From Bacillota bacterium (GTDB lineage Bacteria > Bacillota > Limnochordia > Darwinibacteriales > Darwinibacteriaceae), in contig DURH01000025.1 in NCBI GenBank assembly GCA_012837385.1, positions 1 through 55,394 of the forward strand: a stretch of 55,394 bases of DNA. The letters run 5' to 3'. How positions within the stretch are numbered: the first letter of the stretch is position 1; the number at the start of each line of letters is the position of its first letter. Position numbers and translations under genes: made by a program. The notes below the pieces were generated by a model. That model searched no databases. It saw nothing but the letters and a program-made list of their open reading frames with translations, and was not told the DNA's origin. Below are positions 52,824 through 55,394 of this stretch, one piece after another.

Positions 52824-54995
52824 GTGTCATTGGATCCGCAGCTGCAAAAACGCCTTGACTATGACAGCAAAGCCATGGCCGGTGCTTTCTCCGACCTTCT
52901 CTCTGTTGTGGGCGGCAAAAAGCCAGAGCAGGTCAATGTGGAACAGGAAGCGCAGCTGCAGAGCGCTCTGGAAGCGATTTTTTCCGCACTCTCCCTTCAG
53001 GTTCCCGAGATACCCGAGGAGCTGCAGGAACTGGAACTCCGCTTGGACTACATGCTGCGCCCCACAGGCGTGATGAGGCGCCGAGTGGAGCTGGTGGGGA
53101 AGTGGTGGAACCAAACCATGGGCCCACTGCTGGGCAGTACCACAGAAGGCCATGTGGTAGCTGTTCTTCCAGCCTTTCCCGGGGGGTATGCTTTTCGTGA
53201 TCCGGCGTCTGGCAGGCTGATCAGGGTGAACCGCAAGACAGTGGGAAGACTGGAGAAGGAGGCCTTTTGCTTCTACCGCGCTCTACCTCCGAAGAAACTG
53301 GCCCTCATCGATCTGGTTAGCTTTATGGTGCAGTGCTTAAGCGCGGGGGATGTGCTTCTGGTGCTGCTCGCCAGCCTGCTGGTGAGCCTTTTGGGGCTGT
53401 TCTTGCCCTACATGAACAAGCAGATCTTCGACAGCGTCATCCCCAGCGGCACCAAGAGCGACCTCCTACCAGTCGCGGCTCTGCTGGCAGGAGCCACCGT
53501 AGGCTCTGCCATGTTCTCCATGACCCGCAGTCTAGCCCTGATGCGCCTGCGGGACAAAATCAGCCACTTTGTGCAGTCTGCGGCTCTGGCCAGGCTGTTT
53601 ACTCTACCCGTGTCCTTTTTCAAAGATTATTCCGCGGGTGAGATTTCCAGGAGGGTGATGAGCATCAACACCCTCACCGAAACACTATCCGATTCTGTGC
53701 TTTCCAGCCTGCTGGCAGCTCTGTTTTCATCTGTGTATATCTATCAAATGGCTGGCTTCGCACCAGTGTTGGTGATGCCGGCCCTGCTCACCATCGGCGC
53801 GCTGCTCACCGCAACCCTAGCCACGGGATTGGTGAGACAGATGCACAGCCGGAAGTTGATGCAGATGGGAGCGAAACTAGACGGATTAGTTTTTGGGCTT
53901 TTCGGCGGCATCGCCAAGATCAAAGTGGCAGGAGCTGAACGGCGAGCGTTTGCCAAATGGGCATCTCGGTACCGTGACATTGGGAAGCTCCAATACAACC
54001 CACCTCTGCTGCTGCCGCTGAGCAATTCCATTACTGGCGCCATATTCCTAGGAGGTACGCTTCTGCTCTATTTCTACGCTGCCAAAAGCGGTGTGACGCA
54101 GTCCGACTTTATCGCTTTTAATGCCGCCTACGGCCTTGTGACCAGTTCCCTTACGTCTTTAGTGGGCGTAGTAATGGCTCTATCCACAGTGAAGCCGCAT
54201 CTAGAAATGGTGCAGCCCATTTTGGAAGCGATGCCCGAACATGATCCAGGGAAGAGGCAGGTAGTTGATCTCTCTGGGCAAATTGAGGTTTCCAATTTGA
54301 GTTTCAGCTACTCCAAAGAGGAGCCTCTAGTTTTAAACAACGTCAGTTTCCAGGTGACCCCAGGCGAGTACATAGCAATCGTGGGCAGATCGGGGAGCGG
54401 GAAATCAACCCTAATGCGCCTTTTGTTGGGATTTGAAACCCCCAACTCAGGCGCGATTTACTACGACGGCCATGACCTGAAGACCTTGGATGTGCGCAGT
54501 GTACGCCAGTGCATCGGAGTGGATCTCCAGGATAGCAGGTTGTTTCCAGGGAGCATCTTCGCCAACATCATTGTTACAGCACCATGGAGTACTCTGGATG
54601 ATGCCTGGGAAGCAGCACGTTTAGCTGGAGTGGATGAGGATATTCGGGCCATGCCCATGGGCATGCATACCCTGGTGAGCGAAGGAGGCGGCGGGCTTTC
54701 TGGAGGCCAAAAACAGAGAATCCTCATCGCTCGGGCCATTATTTCCAAGCCCAGTATTCTTCTATTTGACGAAGCGACATCAGCCTTGGACAATATTACG
54801 CAGCAGAGGGTGATCCAGAGCCTGAGCAGCCTCAAGTGCACCCGGATTGTAATTGCCCATAGGCTGTCCACTGTGCAGGACTGCGATCGGATCATTGTGC
54901 TGGATCAGGGAAAGGTTGTGGAAGAGGGAACCTATGAGGAGCTCATGGCCAACAAGGGCTTGTTTTACGAGTTTGCCATTAGGCAGATTATGTGA
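52824..54995 (+). CDS. NHLP bacteriocin export permease/ATPase, second ABC subunit
   Basis: The second ABC transporter of NHLP clusters (TIGR03797-type), 723 residues. GTG 52824 follows CGAGGTGATC. The N-terminal 160 residues form an inactive-looking domain (VLPAFPGGYAFRDPASGRLIRVNRKTVGRLE) in place of the peptidase; then membrane helices (about 175-440) and the ATPase with IVGRSGSGKSTLMRLLLG, GLSGGQKQRILIARAI, ILLFDEATSALDN and IVIAHRLSTVQDCD. It has no C39 catalytic triad. It likely pairs with the first transporter as a heterodimer. Its gene follows 18 bases after its partner. Confidence 0.92.
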   Translation: MSLDPQLQKRLDYDSKAMAGAFSDLLSVVGGKKPEQVNVEQEAQLQSALEAIFSALSLQVPEIPEELQELELRLDYMLRPTGVMRRRVELVGKWWNQTMGPLLGSTTEGHVVAVLPAFPGGYAFRDPASGRLIRVNRKTVGRLEKEAFCFYRALPPKKLALIDLVSFMVQCLSAGDVLLVLLASLLVSLLGLFLPYMNKQIFDSVIPSGTKSDLLPVAALLAGATVGSAMFSMTRSLALMRLRDKISHFVQSAALARLFTLPVSFFKDYSAGEISRRVMSINTLTETLSDSVLSSLLAALFSSVYIYQMAGFAPVLVMPALLTIGALLTATLATGLVRQMHSRKLMQMGAKLDGLVFGLFGGIAKIKVAGAERRAFAKWASRYRDIGKLQYNPPLLLPLSNSITGAIFLGGTLLLYFYAAKSGVTQSDFIAFNAAYGLVTSSLTSLVGVVMALSTVKPHLEMVQPILEAMPEHDPGKRQVVDLSGQIEVSNLSFSYSKEEPLVLNNVSFQVTPGEYIAIVGRSGSGKSTLMRLLLGFETPNSGAIYYDGHDLKTLDVRSVRQCIGVDLQDSRLFPGSIFANIIVTAPWSTLDDAWEAARLAGVDEDIRAMPMGMHTLVSEGGGGLSGGQKQRILIARAIISKPSILLFDEATSALDNITQQRVIQSLSSLKCTRIVIAHRLSTVQDCDRIIVLDQGKVVEEGTYEELMANKGLFYEFAIRQIM

Positions 54996-55043
54996 GGGTA
55001 AGAAGTGGATAGGCGTTAGGCCTGGTTGTTGGAGGTGTGTGCT

Positions 55044-55394
55044 GTGACACGTGCTGAGTCGAACATTGTTCTCTTTTCTATCACCTTGTGCTGGGCCTCC
55101 TCTTACATCTTCGTCAAAAACCTGCCGCCGGATCTTTCACCTTTTGCTTACATGACCATAACCTCAGGATTGGCCTTTATCATCCTGTCCACTGTGTTCT
55201 TCCGGCGCCTTCCGGGCCTAAAAGGCCGAGTGCTGCTGCGCAGTGCAGTTCTGGCCGCCATTATCTGCTGCAATTTGGTGTTTGAGCGGCTGGGGATAGC
55301 CCAGATTCCAGCGTCTACGGCAAGTTTCGTCGCTTCCCTAACCATCGTATTTGTCCCCGTTTTCCTCCTGTTTTTGAAGAAAAAGCCGACCAAA
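55044..55394 (+). CDS. EamA/DMT-family transporter (3' partial, runs off the right edge)
   Basis: GTG 55044 lies 6 bases after GGAGGTG and the frame is open to the window end (117 codons). The visible part has three to four membrane segments: NIVLFSITLCWASSYIFVKN, YMTITSGLAFIILSTVFF, LLRSAVLAAIICCNLVFERLG and STASFVASLTIVFVPVFLLF. The W-x-S-S-Y-x-F-x-K-N start and the A-S-F-x-x-S-L-x-x-x-F-x-P motif are typical of EamA drug/metabolite transporters. Substrate unknown; whether it belongs to the exporter operon is not clear. Confidence 0.8.
   Translation, partial: MTRAESNIVLFSITLCWASSYIFVKNLPPDLSPFAYMTITSGLAFIILSTVFFRRLPGLKGRVLLRSAVLAAIICCNLVFERLGIAQIPASTASFVASLTIVFVPVFLLFLKKKPTK

Overview
This window reads as one nearly gap-free, single-strand stretch of chromosome from a motile, anaerobic, Gram-positive-type bacterium (Bacillota, probably a clostridial or deep-branching Limnochordia-like lineage; the class is an inference). 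The evidence is a PolC-type replicase, FliY/FlhF/FlhG/SigD-type flagellar genes running into rpsB-tsf, the rimP-nusA-ylxR-ylxQ-infB-rbfA operon, and ferredoxin-dependent 2-oxoacid oxidoreductase genes beside phosphate butyryltransferase and butyrate kinase. All supported genes lie on the + strand; GTG and TTG starts are common, and many genes overlap by a few bases. I found no tRNA, rRNA, CRISPR array or insertion sequence, and there is no gene-free stretch longer than 300 bases.

Layout. (1) About 1-16.3 kb: late part of a flagellar operon, fliK (5' end cut)-flgD-small flagellar operon protein-flgE-motA-motB-fliL-fliY-fliO-fliP-fliQ-fliR-flhB-flhA-flhF-flhG-PilZ protein-sigD/fliA and two small genes. 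It has no fliM, flbD, cheY or cheBAWCD at the places where related operons carry them. (2) 16.3-27.6 kb: rpsB-tsf-pyrH-frr-small gene-uppS-cdsA-AI-2E-type membrane protein-dxr-rseP-ispG-proS-family 2 glycosyltransferase: translation, UMP and ribosome recycling, undecaprenyl and phospholipid precursors, and MEP-pathway isoprenoids. (3) 27.6-31.1 kb: polC, preceded immediately by a terminator-like hairpin. This PolC lacks the 3'-5' exonuclease insert that normally splits its PHP domain, while the PHP metal ligands look intact. (4) 31.1-41.8 kb: a near-consensus promoter and structured leader drive rimP-nusA-ylxR-ylxQ-infB-rbfA-nrnA-truB-ribF; then rpsO with its own promoter, folded leader and terminator; then pnp with its terminator. 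(5) 41.8-49.7 kb: a fermentation module (degenerate butyrate-kinase paralogue-ptb-buk-ferredoxin-vorB-vorA-vorC) fit to oxidise branched-chain 2-oxoacids to acyl-CoA and recover ATP through acyl-phosphate, followed by a DUF3866 gene and an endonuclease Q homologue. (6) 49.6-55.4 kb: a three-gene NHLP/NHLM-type peptide export system (short HlyD-like adaptor, C39 peptidase-ABC transporter, second ABC transporter) with no recognisable precursor peptide apart from a possible 20-residue ORF, then the start of an EamA-family transporter running off the right edge.

The observations most worth following are the exonuclease-less PolC, the FliY-only switch gene content, the degenerate kinase paralogue heading the ptb-buk-vor operon, the peptide exporter without a cargo gene, and the folded leaders in front of polC, rimP-nusA and rpsO.
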